64,000 nt of DNA. Origin: Peribacillus saganii (lineage in GTDB: Bacteria > Bacillota > Bacilli > Bacillales > DSM-1321). Made by a program: the position numbers and the translations under genes. Positions 33,019-41,669 of the stretch are shown in pieces (position 1 is the stretch's first letter; each line of letters opens with the position of its first letter). Below the pieces are notes generated by a model. The model had not been told where the DNA came from, searched no databases, and was given only the letters and a program-made list of their open reading frames with translations. The stretch lies in the NCBI RefSeq assembly GCF_003429095.1, contig NZ_QVTE01000051.1, forward strand, positions 1 to 64,000, written 5' to 3'.

Positions 33019-35185
33019 CTATTGAAGCAAAAGCTCACCTGTTCTTTTATAATCCGTCAGGCTGTGAGAAGTTATTTTAGACGGAGAAAGTGCAAACATT
33101 GTATCACCAATATAAATCAGGCGTTCAATACCCGTCCCCCATTCTTCGTATAGCGGAAGCTTTCCTTCTTCTATATGTGTAATTCTGTCCTGCAATGTAA
33201 ATCCGTTAGTTTTATCAACTGTAAACACAAGGGCCCCCTGAAACGCCAGCTTTTTTTCTTCTGAATTCTTTACATCGCTGTATATGCTGACAGGAAAAGC
33301 AAACAATCCTGTTTTTTTATTAAAAAGCAATGCCCTATGGTCATAATTTAACGGAGAGCTGGTACCGTTAGCACCTATGACTTCAGAAAACTTTTCCTTT
33401 GGTTGCGTTACATCCGTAACATCAAATAATGTTATTGCCACAACAAAAGGGGAGACGTTTGATGGTAGAAGTCCTTCTTCAAACCATATTTATATATATG
33501 ATCAAAACATGAAGCTGACCGGCCGGCTCGAAAACCTGGCAAGGGGTGAGAGAATATATTCTGCAAGATTTATGGGTGACAAAATTTATGTGGTAACATT
33601 CAAGCAGGTTGACCCTCTGTTTGTCATAGATGCAGCCAATCCAAATGCCCCAAAGGTGCTCGGTGAACTGAAGATTCCCGGTTTTAGTGATTATCTTCAT
33701 CCGCTTGATGAAAACCATCTTATCGGGTTTGGCCATGATACGAAATTGATAAGCCAAAAAGGCGGCAGGGAACCGCTAATCCGGACGAACGGAGTGAAAC
33801 TAACTAAAATAACCATTATGTTCATCCATTGAAAATTGGTTTAAAAGTGTTCCCTTTACTGTAGCTGTTTGCTGAAAGACTATTTTTGTTCCTTTTATTG
33901 CAAACTTGTATATTAATGTATCAGGATTCCATATGAAGTCTTGTTTCCCTTCACTATTTGAATTGTCGCTTACAGCGAGATATATGTTTTCTTTTGACAT
34001 ATAAAACTGTTCCCCGCTGCCCAGCTGTGTTGTAATCTCTGCTTTTTCAGATGGCTTAGTCAAATCAAAGGCAGATAGTATAGAAAAGCCTCTCTCCTGT
34101 GACTGGGGAAAATAGCTTATTTTATCATATTTGATCTTCTGCATCCTCTGTCCGTCTGCAGTATCAGCGTATAATGGGCGCAGGTCAGCATCTCCCTTCT
34201 CAAGCATCGTATAATCCGGATAATAGATGGAAGCAATATATAAGATCCCGCTGATTTTCCGGGATGAAATCATATGCCCTTCCTGTTTAACTTCTCGTGT
34301 ATTTACTGGCTTCTCAGGGTTTTTCATATCATAAACAATTGTTTTTGTGAATTCATAAAAGGGCCTAGAGATCTTATCCTCGCTGTTCTGCCGTTTCTGG
34401 TACTTCCAATCTCCGCTTTCATTACCGATTACAACAAGCTGATTCTCCTCCAGGAAAATGGACTGAGGATAAAATTCAGTGTTGTACCGAATCTCTCCCA
34501 CCTTATCCATTGTTCCTTTATCGGTTTTTATGATACTAATCTTTCCATCGACGAGATGATAAATATATTTCCCATCGGTTTTGACAGTGTCACCCTCCTC
34601 AATACCAGCCACCTGGACATTTGTTTCTGAACCATCAGCATTTTCATTTGATCCGCCTGCTGCACTATCCGATTTTTCTGCTGACTTTTCTTCTGATGAC
34701 CAAAATCTTTTCTGATCTTTTTCGCGTTTTAATATCGTTAGAAAATGTTCATTCAAACGTTGTTTGCTGCCGATTACAGGAAGCGACTGCTGGACTGTAA
34801 AACCTATCTCCTGTTCTGAGCCAAGCCTTCGCCCTGCAGTTGATTTTATCTCCTTCGAGATGTGGAGAACATAGCTTTTGGATTTTAAGCTGTAGCCATC
34901 CTTCGGCGGTAAAATTACTACTGTCTTTCGAGAGTAATCGATTGACAAACTGGTATTCTGGCGCTCCCCCTTTTCATCGGTCACATAAAAATGTTTTTGC
35001 GTCAAACTGGAATTGTTGATTTTATCAGTAAACATCACTTTCCATGAATGGTTCGTCAACACTTGATATGGAACTTTAGTGTTGAATTCATTTATTAGCT
35101 TCGGCTTCCCCGACAGGAAAACATACATCAATGCGACCAAAAGACACATGGCTATCCCGGCAACAGAAAAATATATTTTTCTCAT
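33019..35185 (-). pseudogene. Beta-propeller surface protein gene split by an internal inversion
   Basis: The family is secreted or membrane-anchored proteins with a C-terminal beta-propeller (COG4880-like). The N-terminal part reads on the minus strand from ATG 35185 (AGGAGG upstream) to a stop at 33800: one membrane anchor (about 5-25), an SbsA-type Ig-like domain (about 40-130), a Ser/Glu-rich linker and the first propeller blades, ending DEHNGYFS. The C-terminal part is also on the minus strand, 33441-33019, starting AITLFDVTDVTQP. The missing middle lies between them on the plus strand (33437-33802). As sequenced, only a truncated 461-residue product can be made, so the gene is probably inactive. 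Confidence 0.88.
33437..33802 (+). other. Inverted central segment of the beta-propeller gene
   Basis: Plus-strand translation gives ATTKGETFDGRSPSSNHIYI, then LENLARGERIYSARFMGDKI, then VDPLFVIDAANPNAPKVLGE, ending TNGVKL. These are the propeller blades that belong between DEHNGYFS and AITLFDV on the minus strand. Put back in order the pieces give NGYFS-ATTKGE and NGVKL-AITLFDV, a plausible continuous family sequence of about 720 residues. A near-matching inverted pair (AATAATG-TTATT at 33425-33436, AATAACCATTAT at 33808-33819) lies at the two ends. A plain flip would still be about two bases short of restoring frame. Confidence 0.88.
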
Positions 35186-35319
35186 ACTAACGCCTCCTAC
35201 CTAACTGACGGAGGCTTCCTACAATACGTTACACAATCTATTGCATTGTTTTAAAGATCTTGAAAAAGGAGATATAAAAGATAACAAATGAATCATTGGA
35301 AAGGAGCAGCTATTTATTT

Positions 35320-36063
35320 ATGCATGAAGAGTTCTTGGAATTAAAGCAGCGCCCCTATCCACCCCCTGCTTCGCCTTGGATTTTAACTCAGAAATGGAAT
35401 CATTTATTGTTCATGCACTGGAAGGCCTCAAAAGACCAGTTAAATTCAAGGCTTCCTCCAGCCCTGGAGCTCGATACTTTTAACGGCGAAGCCTATATAG
35501 CCATCATCCCCTTTTTGGTCGATGGAATGCGGGCAAGAAATCTTCCGGAAATCCCGTTGTTAGGCTCGTATATTGAGCTGAATGTAAGGACTTATGTGAG
35601 ATATAAGGGCGTACCAGGGATTTATTTTTTCAGTTTGGATGCAAACCATCCCCCTTCCGTGGCCGGAGCGAGCATATTTTTTAGCCTGCCCTACCGCAAC
35701 GCAGCAATGGAAATCAGGGTGGATGGGTCATTTATCAATTTTCGCAGCAGCCGAAATCATCCAGGAAAAGAAGCGTTTGACTTTTATGCAGCTTATAAAC
35801 CGGTGTCGGACATTTATATTCCTGAAACTGGAAGTCTGGAGCATTGGCTGTTTGAAAGGTATTGTTTTTTTACTGAACGAGGAAAATCGATATACCGCGG
35901 GGATATACACCATGACATGTGGCGGGTTCAAACAGCAGATTGCCAAATTAAACAAAATACGTTGGATTTCTCACTGCTAGATGAACCTCTTCTGCATTAT
36001 TCAACCCCGAAACAAGTATTCTTTTGGCCGTTGGAGAAAGCGGGCGACGTTAGCGAAAGGTAA
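35320..36063 (+). CDS. YqjF family protein (DUF2071)
   Basis: A 247-residue protein with the YqjF/DUF2071 pattern: WNHLLFMHWKASKDQLNSRL, LPEIPLLGSYIELNVRTYV, then GIYFFSLDANHPPSV. Members have an acetoacetate-decarboxylase-like fold without an assigned activity. ATG 35320 follows AAAGGAG at a slightly long distance; the TTG 24 bp earlier lies before that site. Monocistronic. Confidence 0.85.
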   Translation: MHEEFLELKQRPYPPPASPWILTQKWNHLLFMHWKASKDQLNSRLPPALELDTFNGEAYIAIIPFLVDGMRARNLPEIPLLGSYIELNVRTYVRYKGVPGIYFFSLDANHPPSVAGASIFFSLPYRNAAMEIRVDGSFINFRSSRNHPGKEAFDFYAAYKPVSDIYIPETGSLEHWLFERYCFFTERGKSIYRGDIHHDMWRVQTADCQIKQNTLDFSLLDEPLLHYSTPKQVFFWPLEKAGDVSER

Positions 36064-36264
36064 AGTTTTTTCCAAAATTGTTTGGATAGTTCCGGGAAAA
36101 CAACGATTCACTCCTAGAAAAAGAATTTCGATCAAGGTTTGAAATATTAAACTTGAGTCTGTTTTTTCAGCTGGATTTGTTTATCCTCATTCCAATTCAG
36201 GTATGTAAATAATGAGTTTCTGGATACTAAGAGAGCGATTATTTTGTGAAATGGCGGTGATTGG

Positions 36265-37185
36265 ATGAAACTATTGGATTGTATTATCATCGGCGGTGGC
36301 TTAGCCGGTCTGCAGGCAGCCATTCAGCTTGGAAGGTATAAGCATGACACGCTCGTAATTGATTCAAACAGCGGACGCTCGACGCTTTGCCATTGCTATC
36401 ATAATATTCTTGGCTATCCAAATGGGGTCAGCGGAGACGAACTTAGGAGGCTAGGCCGCGAGCATGCGTCCCAATATAATATTTCGTTTACTGAAGATTT
36501 TGCTGTATCCCTTCAGCGGGACGGAGATTCATTTGCTGTACAGACTGAAAAGCAGAAGACCTATTCAGCGAAGACTATTTTGCTGGCTACTGGCATTAAG
36601 GATAATATCCCTCCTATAAAAAATCTAAAACCCTGCCTGGGACATACGGTATATCTATGCCCCGATTGCGATGGCTACGAAATCAAAAACAAACGTACCA
36701 TAGTGCTTGGATCGGGTAATTCAGGTGCGGGAATGGCTATTGGCTTAGACTATTGGACAAAAGATCTTATTTTTCTAAACCACGATTCTGCGCCAATTGA
36801 CACCGCCCTTTTAGAGAAGCTGAAACAAAACAATATTGAATGTATTGATGGAGCTATTCAAGAGGTTATTGCAGAAGATGGTTCCTCCTTTAAAGGAGTA
36901 ATTTTAGAAAACGGGCGCACCGTGGAAGGAGATCGCGGATTCATTTCATTTGGAGGAAATTCTGTCAATACAGATCTGGCAAAGCAAATTAGTGTAGAAA
37001 TAGATAACGATAACAAACATGTTGTTGTTAATCCTCGTACTAAAGAAACGAGTGTTTCAGGGGTCTGGGCTGCCGGTGATATGACTGTCCATTCAGAACA
37101 GGCAGCTATCGCCATGGGGGATGGGCTTCAGGCAGCCATTTGGATTCATAAAACATTATTAAAAAAAGAAGAAGATTTAAGTTAA
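36265..37185 (+). CDS. Thioredoxin-reductase-like NAD(P)/FAD oxidoreductase
   Basis: A 306-residue flavoprotein: FAD-binding IIIGGGLAGLQAAIQLGR at the N-terminus, a redox-active CxxC in YLCPDCDGYEI (near 132-137), NADPH site VLGSGNSGAGMA and terminal FAD motif VWAAGDMTVHSEQAAIAMGD. Layout matches low-molecular-weight thioredoxin reductases, but the CPDC pair and the sequence around it differ from housekeeping TrxB (CATC), so the disulfide partner is probably different. Ribosome site weak (GGCGGTGATT). Hairpin terminator at 37200-37221. Confidence 0.87.
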   Translation: MKLLDCIIIGGGLAGLQAAIQLGRYKHDTLVIDSNSGRSTLCHCYHNILGYPNGVSGDELRRLGREHASQYNISFTEDFAVSLQRDGDSFAVQTEKQKTYSAKTILLATGIKDNIPPIKNLKPCLGHTVYLCPDCDGYEIKNKRTIVLGSGNSGAGMAIGLDYWTKDLIFLNHDSAPIDTALLEKLKQNNIECIDGAIQEVIAEDGSSFKGVILENGRTVEGDRGFISFGGNSVNTDLAKQISVEIDNDNKHVVVNPRTKETSVSGVWAAGDMTVHSEQAAIAMGDGLQAAIWIHKTLLKKEEDLS

Positions 37186-37199
37186 ACTTACAAATTATT

Positions 37200-37221
37200 C
37201 CCTGTCTCTTTGGAGGCAGGG
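37200..37221 (+). terminator. Probable terminator after the flavoprotein gene
   Basis: CCCTGTCTC and GAGGCAGGG pair around TTTG with one G-T pair; the following sequence is only moderately T-rich. Confidence 0.55.
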
Positions 37222-37361
37222 TATTTCATTCCAGAAACATAACTGATTGAAAAGAGTTGTTGGGGAGAAAATAACCGGGAAGCTGATTTTTGCTGTAATA
37301 AACAAATGTTGATAAAAATGCAGCCAGTTCAGATTCATCACGATGCTATGGAGGTGGCACC

Positions 37362-37631
37362 ATGGATAAATTAAAAGAGCGTGATATTATTGCGATTCAA
37401 AATGAACAGGGAGAAGAATCAGAATATGCTGTTGAAGCCCTTTTTGAAATGAATGAAGGCAGTTATGCCTTGTTAAGTTCTGGTGAAGATTCTTTTTTAA
37501 TGCGTGTTGAATCAGAAGGTGACCAGCAATACTTGGTTAATATTGATGATCCTGATGAAAAAGAGAGTCTGCTGGATGCTTATTTGCTGGCTTCCACGGC
37601 TGATTATGATGATCCAAGAACCCGCCCATGA
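37362..37631 (+). CDS. DUF1292-like acidic small protein
   Basis: An 89-residue acidic protein. EYAVEALFEMNEGSYALLSS and FLMRVESEGDQQYLVNIDDP resemble the DUF1292 (YrzB) beta-domain. GGAGGTG precedes ATG. It heads a three-gene operon; its TGA overlaps the next ATG. Function unknown. Confidence 0.75.
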   Translation: MDKLKERDIIAIQNEQGEESEYAVEALFEMNEGSYALLSSGEDSFLMRVESEGDQQYLVNIDDPDEKESLLDAYLLASTADYDDPRTRP

Positions 37632-38008
37632 CCGAAAACAAAGATGTGATTGACCTATCTTCTAACAAGAAAAAAATAGATGCAGTCATATCCACAATTT
37701 CTTTTACGAAAAACCTGAGATCAGCTACTGCTGAGGAATGGTTTATTTTTATTCCTCCATATCTGGATCCTTATACTGGAGGAGCGGCCGGAAAGGCGAT
37801 TATCCAGTATAACCTGTATGGCAATAGAGATGTTTATATTAACACGACGATTATTTTAGACGATCCTCAATTACATGACATCAATGTTCATAGCCTGGTA
37901 TACGCAATCGCAGATGAAATTGTGAACCGGCTTGTCGGATATGCCGATACACTGCTGTCCGTACATGCCGGGGCCAATTCTTACCAGGCTGAATATGTGA
38001 ATGAATAA
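37628..38008 (+). CDS. Hypothetical protein, 126 aa, middle gene of the operon
   Basis: Starts within the ATGA overlap with the preceding gene, so translation is coupled. A soluble alpha/beta protein with EEWFIFIPPYLDPYTGGAAG and a DPQLHDINVHSLVYAIADEI segment. No family recognised. It ends 28 bp before the esterase-like gene. Confidence 0.75.
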   Translation: MTENKDVIDLSSNKKKIDAVISTISFTKNLRSATAEEWFIFIPPYLDPYTGGAAGKAIIQYNLYGNRDVYINTTIILDDPQLHDINVHSLVYAIADEIVNRLVGYADTLLSVHAGANSYQAEYVNE

Positions 38009-38036
38009 TCCCAATTTACCCGGAGGTGTATCGACC

Positions 38037-39302
38037 ATGCTTAAACAAGTAGCGGACAATATTAAGGAATATGCTGTTCCGTTAACCGGTACCGCAGACC
38101 TGGATGTGCTGGTGGATAAAATAGGTGACGCTAGAATTGTACTTCTTGGTGAAGCATCACATGGGACTTCAGAATTTTATCAGGTGCGTGCTGAGCTCTC
38201 AAAAAAACTGATTAAGGAGAAAGGGTTTTCTTTCATCGGTGTGGAAGGTGACTGGCCGGCTTCCCAGAAGGTTAATCGATATATAAAGGGCTATAATCAT
38301 CAGTTCAACAGCGCTGAAGAGGCGCTGCGTTCCTTTCAGCGCTGGCCTTCATGGATGTGGGCAAATCGGGAAATGATCAATCTAATTGAATGGATGAAAA
38401 CATATAATGAGAGCGGGAGTGCCAAGACAAAGGCTGGATTTTACGGTATTGATGTATATAGCCTCTGGGAATCAATGGAAGAGGTCATCCGTTACCTTGA
38501 AAAAATAAACTCCCCTGATTTGGAAACGGCCCGGCAGGCATTCTCCTGTTTTGAACCATTTATGCGGGATCCGCAAAAATACGCCGTTTCTTCGGGGATA
38601 TATTCAGAGGGATGCATTGATGAAGTGACTGCCCTTTTAACACAAATCAGGACGAACGAATCGCTTTATCCTAAGACCGATGAGATCAGCCTTAATCTAA
38701 AGGTCAATTCACTGGTCGCTGCCAATGCTGAAAGATATTACAGTACAATGGTTCTTCATGATGCAATGTCTTGGAATGTCCGTGACCTCCATATGGTGGC
38801 AGCACTTAATGAGGTAATGGACTTTTACGGAAGCGATGCAAAGGCCATTGTCTGGGAACATAACACTCACATTGGGGATGCAAGAGCAACAGATATGGCC
38901 AGAGAAGGAATGGTTAACGTTGGTCAGCTGGTACGAGAACAGCATAAACCAGGCGATGTGTACGCTGTCGGTTTTGGCACGTACAGCGGCACTGTTATCG
39001 CTGCCGATGAATGGGGCGTTAATCATGATGTAAAAGAGGTACCGCCAGCTATATTAGGGAGCTGGGAGGATGTAATGCACCGCACCGGCGCCTATGACAA
39101 AATGCTGTTCTTTGATGATAACAACCGGCATCTCTTCAATGAAGCGATCGGCCACCGGGCCATCGGTGTCGTATATAACCCGGAATATGAACGGTTCGGC
39201 AATTATGTGCCATCTGTCATGTCTGAACGGTACGACGCCTTTGTTTTCCTAGATCAAACAAAAGCACTGCAGCCGCTTCAGCTTCAGCCATTTTTGGTAT
39301 AG
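38037..39302 (+). CDS. Erythromycin esterase-like protein
   Basis: A 421-residue member of the erythromycin esterase/succinoglycan-biosynthesis-related family. Conserved active-site blocks: VLLGEASHGTSEFYQVRAEL (catalytic His), FIGVEGDWPAS, and AIVWEHNTHIGDAR. True Ere enzymes hydrolyse the macrolactone ring. Bacillus chromosomal relatives mostly have unknown substrates, so resistance should not be assumed. ATG 38037 fits GGAGGTG 8 bp upstream. Last gene of the 37362-39302 operon. Confidence 0.88.
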   Translation: MLKQVADNIKEYAVPLTGTADLDVLVDKIGDARIVLLGEASHGTSEFYQVRAELSKKLIKEKGFSFIGVEGDWPASQKVNRYIKGYNHQFNSAEEALRSFQRWPSWMWANREMINLIEWMKTYNESGSAKTKAGFYGIDVYSLWESMEEVIRYLEKINSPDLETARQAFSCFEPFMRDPQKYAVSSGIYSEGCIDEVTALLTQIRTNESLYPKTDEISLNLKVNSLVAANAERYYSTMVLHDAMSWNVRDLHMVAALNEVMDFYGSDAKAIVWEHNTHIGDARATDMAREGMVNVGQLVREQHKPGDVYAVGFGTYSGTVIAADEWGVNHDVKEVPPAILGSWEDVMHRTGAYDKMLFFDDNNRHLFNEAIGHRAIGVVYNPEYERFGNYVPSVMSERYDAFVFLDQTKALQPLQLQPFLV

Positions 39303-39491
39303 CCAAAGAATGTGTATTCGAAACCAAGGGAACGTTTGATTATGGTGCGGTCGATCCCACAAAGTTTACGCATTGTTTCATTTTTCGCTAACGGATCCTT
39401 TCGTCTATTGTAAGCACTGAGATTAACTAACTGCTTAGAACGTAAGAAAACCTTGTCGTATAAAAGACAAGGTTTTTCACATTCCGGATCA

Positions 39492-40244
39492 TCAATCATC
39501 ACCTTCGACATAAGGATCATGCTCATAAGCCGGCAAATCGCCAAACGCAGTCATAATCCCTTCCTCATCAAGCTCATTTTCATATTGTTGGTGTGCCTTA
39601 GTTGGGAAAATGGTGATATTTCCTTCCATATCGACACCGACATAATTTTCGTACGCCTCCACATATCCGCGGTATTCATCATATTCAATCAAAGTATCAT
39701 TATAATCACCTGGAGGCCGGTAAAAATCCGATGGACTTTCTGACGAACCAAACGTTTCAAGCTGCTGCCACATGTCTTCGGCATCAAATGCAACATTCTC
39801 ATCTTCTTCATCCTTTTCAAATTTTCCAAAGGGCGGCATCAGCACCCCTTCTTCGATTGGACGACTGTGCGAAACGCGGTGATCAGGAGTATGGTCCACA
39901 CAGAATAGAGTTGAAGGCAAAGCCTCAAGCCTTTCCAGCGGGATATCTTCCCCACATGTTTCACAGCGGCCATATGTTCCTTTTTCTATTGCCTCAAGAG
40001 CACGCCTCAGACCAAACATTTCAAATTGGTAGTGCTCACTTAACCCCATATCTTTCTCCCGTTCATAAAGATCTGACGCTTCGTCACCGGGATGTTGGTC
40101 AAAGCTTGACAGCTCCCCAATTGATTCATGCAGAGTTGCCCGCTTTAAGTTCAAATGTTCATTACCCTCATATCTATCCTCTACATCCTTTAATGAATTC
40201 TGCAATGTTTCCCGAAAGCTTTCCAGCTGTTTTGCAGTAAGCAT
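39492..40244 (-). CDS. yteA: YteA family DksA/TraR-type zinc-finger protein
   Basis: A 250-residue protein with an N-terminal coiled-coil (about 1-90), a DksA-like zinc finger (GRCETCGEDI near 98, second ligand set around LFCVDH) and an acidic C-terminal region typical of the YteA sporulation-related family. DksA relatives bind RNA polymerase through the secondary channel; the role of YteA is not settled. ATG 40244 (MLTAKQLESF) matches the family start and follows AAGGG. The 30 upstream codons are probably untranslated. Confidence 0.85.
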   Translation of the reverse strand: MLTAKQLESFRETLQNSLKDVEDRYEGNEHLNLKRATLHESIGELSSFDQHPGDEASDLYEREKDMGLSEHYQFEMFGLRRALEAIEKGTYGRCETCGEDIPLERLEALPSTLFCVDHTPDHRVSHSRPIEEGVLMPPFGKFEKDEEDENVAFDAEDMWQQLETFGSSESPSDFYRPPGDYNDTLIEYDEYRGYVEAYENYVGVDMEGNITIFPTKAHQQYENELDEEGIMTAFGDLPAYEHDPYVEGDD

Positions 40245-40332
40245 ATTCGCCAGTCCCTTCAAATAGTTTTCTCTCTTACTATTGTTCACCATAATAGCGG
40301 CAATCATAAAAGGGAAAACTTGCAAAGACAGC

Positions 40333-40360
40333 AAAAACCCCCGAATGTTATCGGAGGTTT
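40333..40360 (-). terminator. Terminator downstream of the small DUF5670 gene
   Basis: On the minus strand ACCTCCG and CGGGGGT pair around ATAACATT and are followed by TTTT. It lies just past the stop at 40371. Confidence 0.7.
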
Positions 40361-40370
40361 CTTATTTACG

Positions 40371-40517
40371 TTAACGTCTGGCACGGCCCTTTATGAAATT
40401 AAATACAAATACAACGGCTGCAACAATAAGAAGCAAATGGATCATTCCGCCTGCGAGATCGAATACAAGACCGACAATCCATAGAAGTAAGAGGACACCA
40501 ATTATGGTCCATAGCAT
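40371..40517 (-). CDS. Lmo0937/DUF5670 family small membrane protein (48 aa)
   Basis: Reads MLWTIIGVLLLLWIVGLVF, then DLAGGMIHLLLIVAAVVFVF and a basic tail ending KGRARR. The two-helix layout and the motif WIVGLVFDLAGG are characteristic of the Lmo0937 family, stress-associated membrane miniproteins. AAGGAGTGAAGG precedes ATG. Function unknown. Confidence 0.85.
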   Translation of the reverse strand: MLWTIIGVLLLLWIVGLVFDLAGGMIHLLLIVAAVVFVFNFIKGRARR

Positions 40518-40595
40518 TAACCTTCACTCCTTCAAAATTGTGTGTACTAGTATATTCCCTTATTGTAGTGCCCTCAAACAAAGGCTGTGATTTTC

Positions 40596-41030
40596 TTACA
40601 ACGAGGTATTGTAAGTTGATACCGGCGGGTTCACGAATATTATATCCTCATCTTCGGGATCCACTCCCTGTGGAATTTGCAGCACAGTCCGCAGTATTGT
40701 TTCATATTTTCCGTCGCTTACAGGATGATCTTCAGGTAGTGTAAATTCAAATGGGATACACGTTTCTTTTTTCGCAGATATTCCTTCAGGATGCTGTATT
40801 ATAATCCGTGAAACTTCCTTTTCGTGATAGGAGAAATCACTATCCTCTTTTTCTGCTTCATACCGCACTGCCAGCGTGAGGACTATCGCTTCAACTTCTT
40901 GTCCAGCGGCTCCTCCCTGAATGACAATTTCACCTTCCACTGTTGAGGAAGGATACAAGGCTTTACTTTGAAGAACTGTATCGACCTTTGCGTTTCCGAT
41001 TCCTATACTTGATAAGAATTCCCGCCACAT
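40596..41030 (-). CDS. Spo0M-like arrestin-fold protein, short form
   Basis: A 144-residue protein that starts like Spo0M: FLSSIGIGNAKVDTVLQSKA, then GEIVIQGGAAGQEVEAIVLT and CIPFEFTLPEDHPVSDGKY. Spo0M influences sporulation onset and cell shape. The full-length protein is about 250-260 residues, so only the N-terminal arrestin-like domain is present. The stop follows an in-frame NPPVSTYNTSL tail and no second half is seen before the next gene. Either a natural short paralogue or a truncation. AAAGGAG precedes ATG. Confidence 0.8.
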   Translation of the reverse strand: MWREFLSSIGIGNAKVDTVLQSKALYPSSTVEGEIVIQGGAAGQEVEAIVLTLAVRYEAEKEDSDFSYHEKEVSRIIIQHPEGISAKKETCIPFEFTLPEDHPVSDGKYETILRTVLQIPQGVDPEDEDIIFVNPPVSTYNTSL

Positions 41031-41123
41031 TTCAAACTCTCCTTTTTGCCATGATTAAATGCATTGTGCATAATATCCCTGTTTTTTCTAATAATAATAC
41101 AAAATCAAAATCGGGGTGAAAAA

Positions 41124-41477
41124 ATGAGAAAAATAATCGTAGCATCATTATTGATCTTTATATTTACTTTAATCTCGTTTTCCTCTTCATCATATGCTGA
41201 ACAGCAGGAATCCAAAACAAATATCCAGTTAACTAATACCCAAAAAGCCGAACTGGCAAAGCTTAATGAAGAAATATTGGTAAAAAAGAAAGAACTGATT
41301 GGTAAATACGTGGAATTTGGGATTATCACTCCAGAAAAAGGCGCAAAAATAAGAGCTCATATGGATGACCGTTTTGCAAGAATGAAGGAGAACGGTTTTA
41401 TTTGTTATCGTATGCATTGTGGTCACAAGGGAAGACACCAACTTCATAATCAACAATCCAAAAATGACCAGAATTAA
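41124..41477 (+). CDS. Secreted DUF2680 (YckD-like) protein
   Basis: A 117-residue protein with a clear signal peptide (basic MRKI, hydrophobic core, cut after SSYA) and a charged helical domain, TQKAELAKLNEEILVKKKEL followed by GIITPEKGAKIRAHMDDRF, the DUF2680 pattern. The C-terminus is Cys/His-rich (YRMHCGHKGRH), which could bind metal. GGGG lies before ATG 41124. Function unknown. Terminator at 41502-41530. Confidence 0.8.
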   Translation: MRKIIVASLLIFIFTLISFSSSSYAEQQESKTNIQLTNTQKAELAKLNEEILVKKKELIGKYVEFGIITPEKGAKIRAHMDDRFARMKENGFICYRMHCGHKGRHQLHNQQSKNDQN

Positions 41478-41501
41478 TACGAATATAATTTCAAAATATT
41501 G

Positions 41502-41530
41502 AATAACCTTGTCAGAATGACAAGGTTATT
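41502..41530 (+). terminator. Terminator after the DUF2680 gene
   Basis: A 12-bp perfect stem, AATAACCTTGTC with GACAAGGTTATT, around AGAAT, with moderate T content after. Confidence 0.7.
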
Positions 41531-41669
41531 CTAGTTTATTGTATACCTTCCTTGCTGCAGCACTTTCCTGTTTTCGGATATTTCACTCAAGCTATTCAGC
41601 GTTGGAGTTCTTTACTTTAGTCGGTGTTTTTATTGTATATGTTTTATTATTTCTCATTAGGAGTGAATT

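Noticed and set aside
33377-33832. Independent plus-strand gene
   Set aside because: Its sequence is the missing middle of the surrounding minus-strand beta-propeller gene; it has no start signals of its own.
38037-39302. Macrolide resistance gene
   Set aside because: Family membership is clear, but chromosomal relatives in Bacillus rarely have shown esterase activity on macrolides, so resistance is not claimed.
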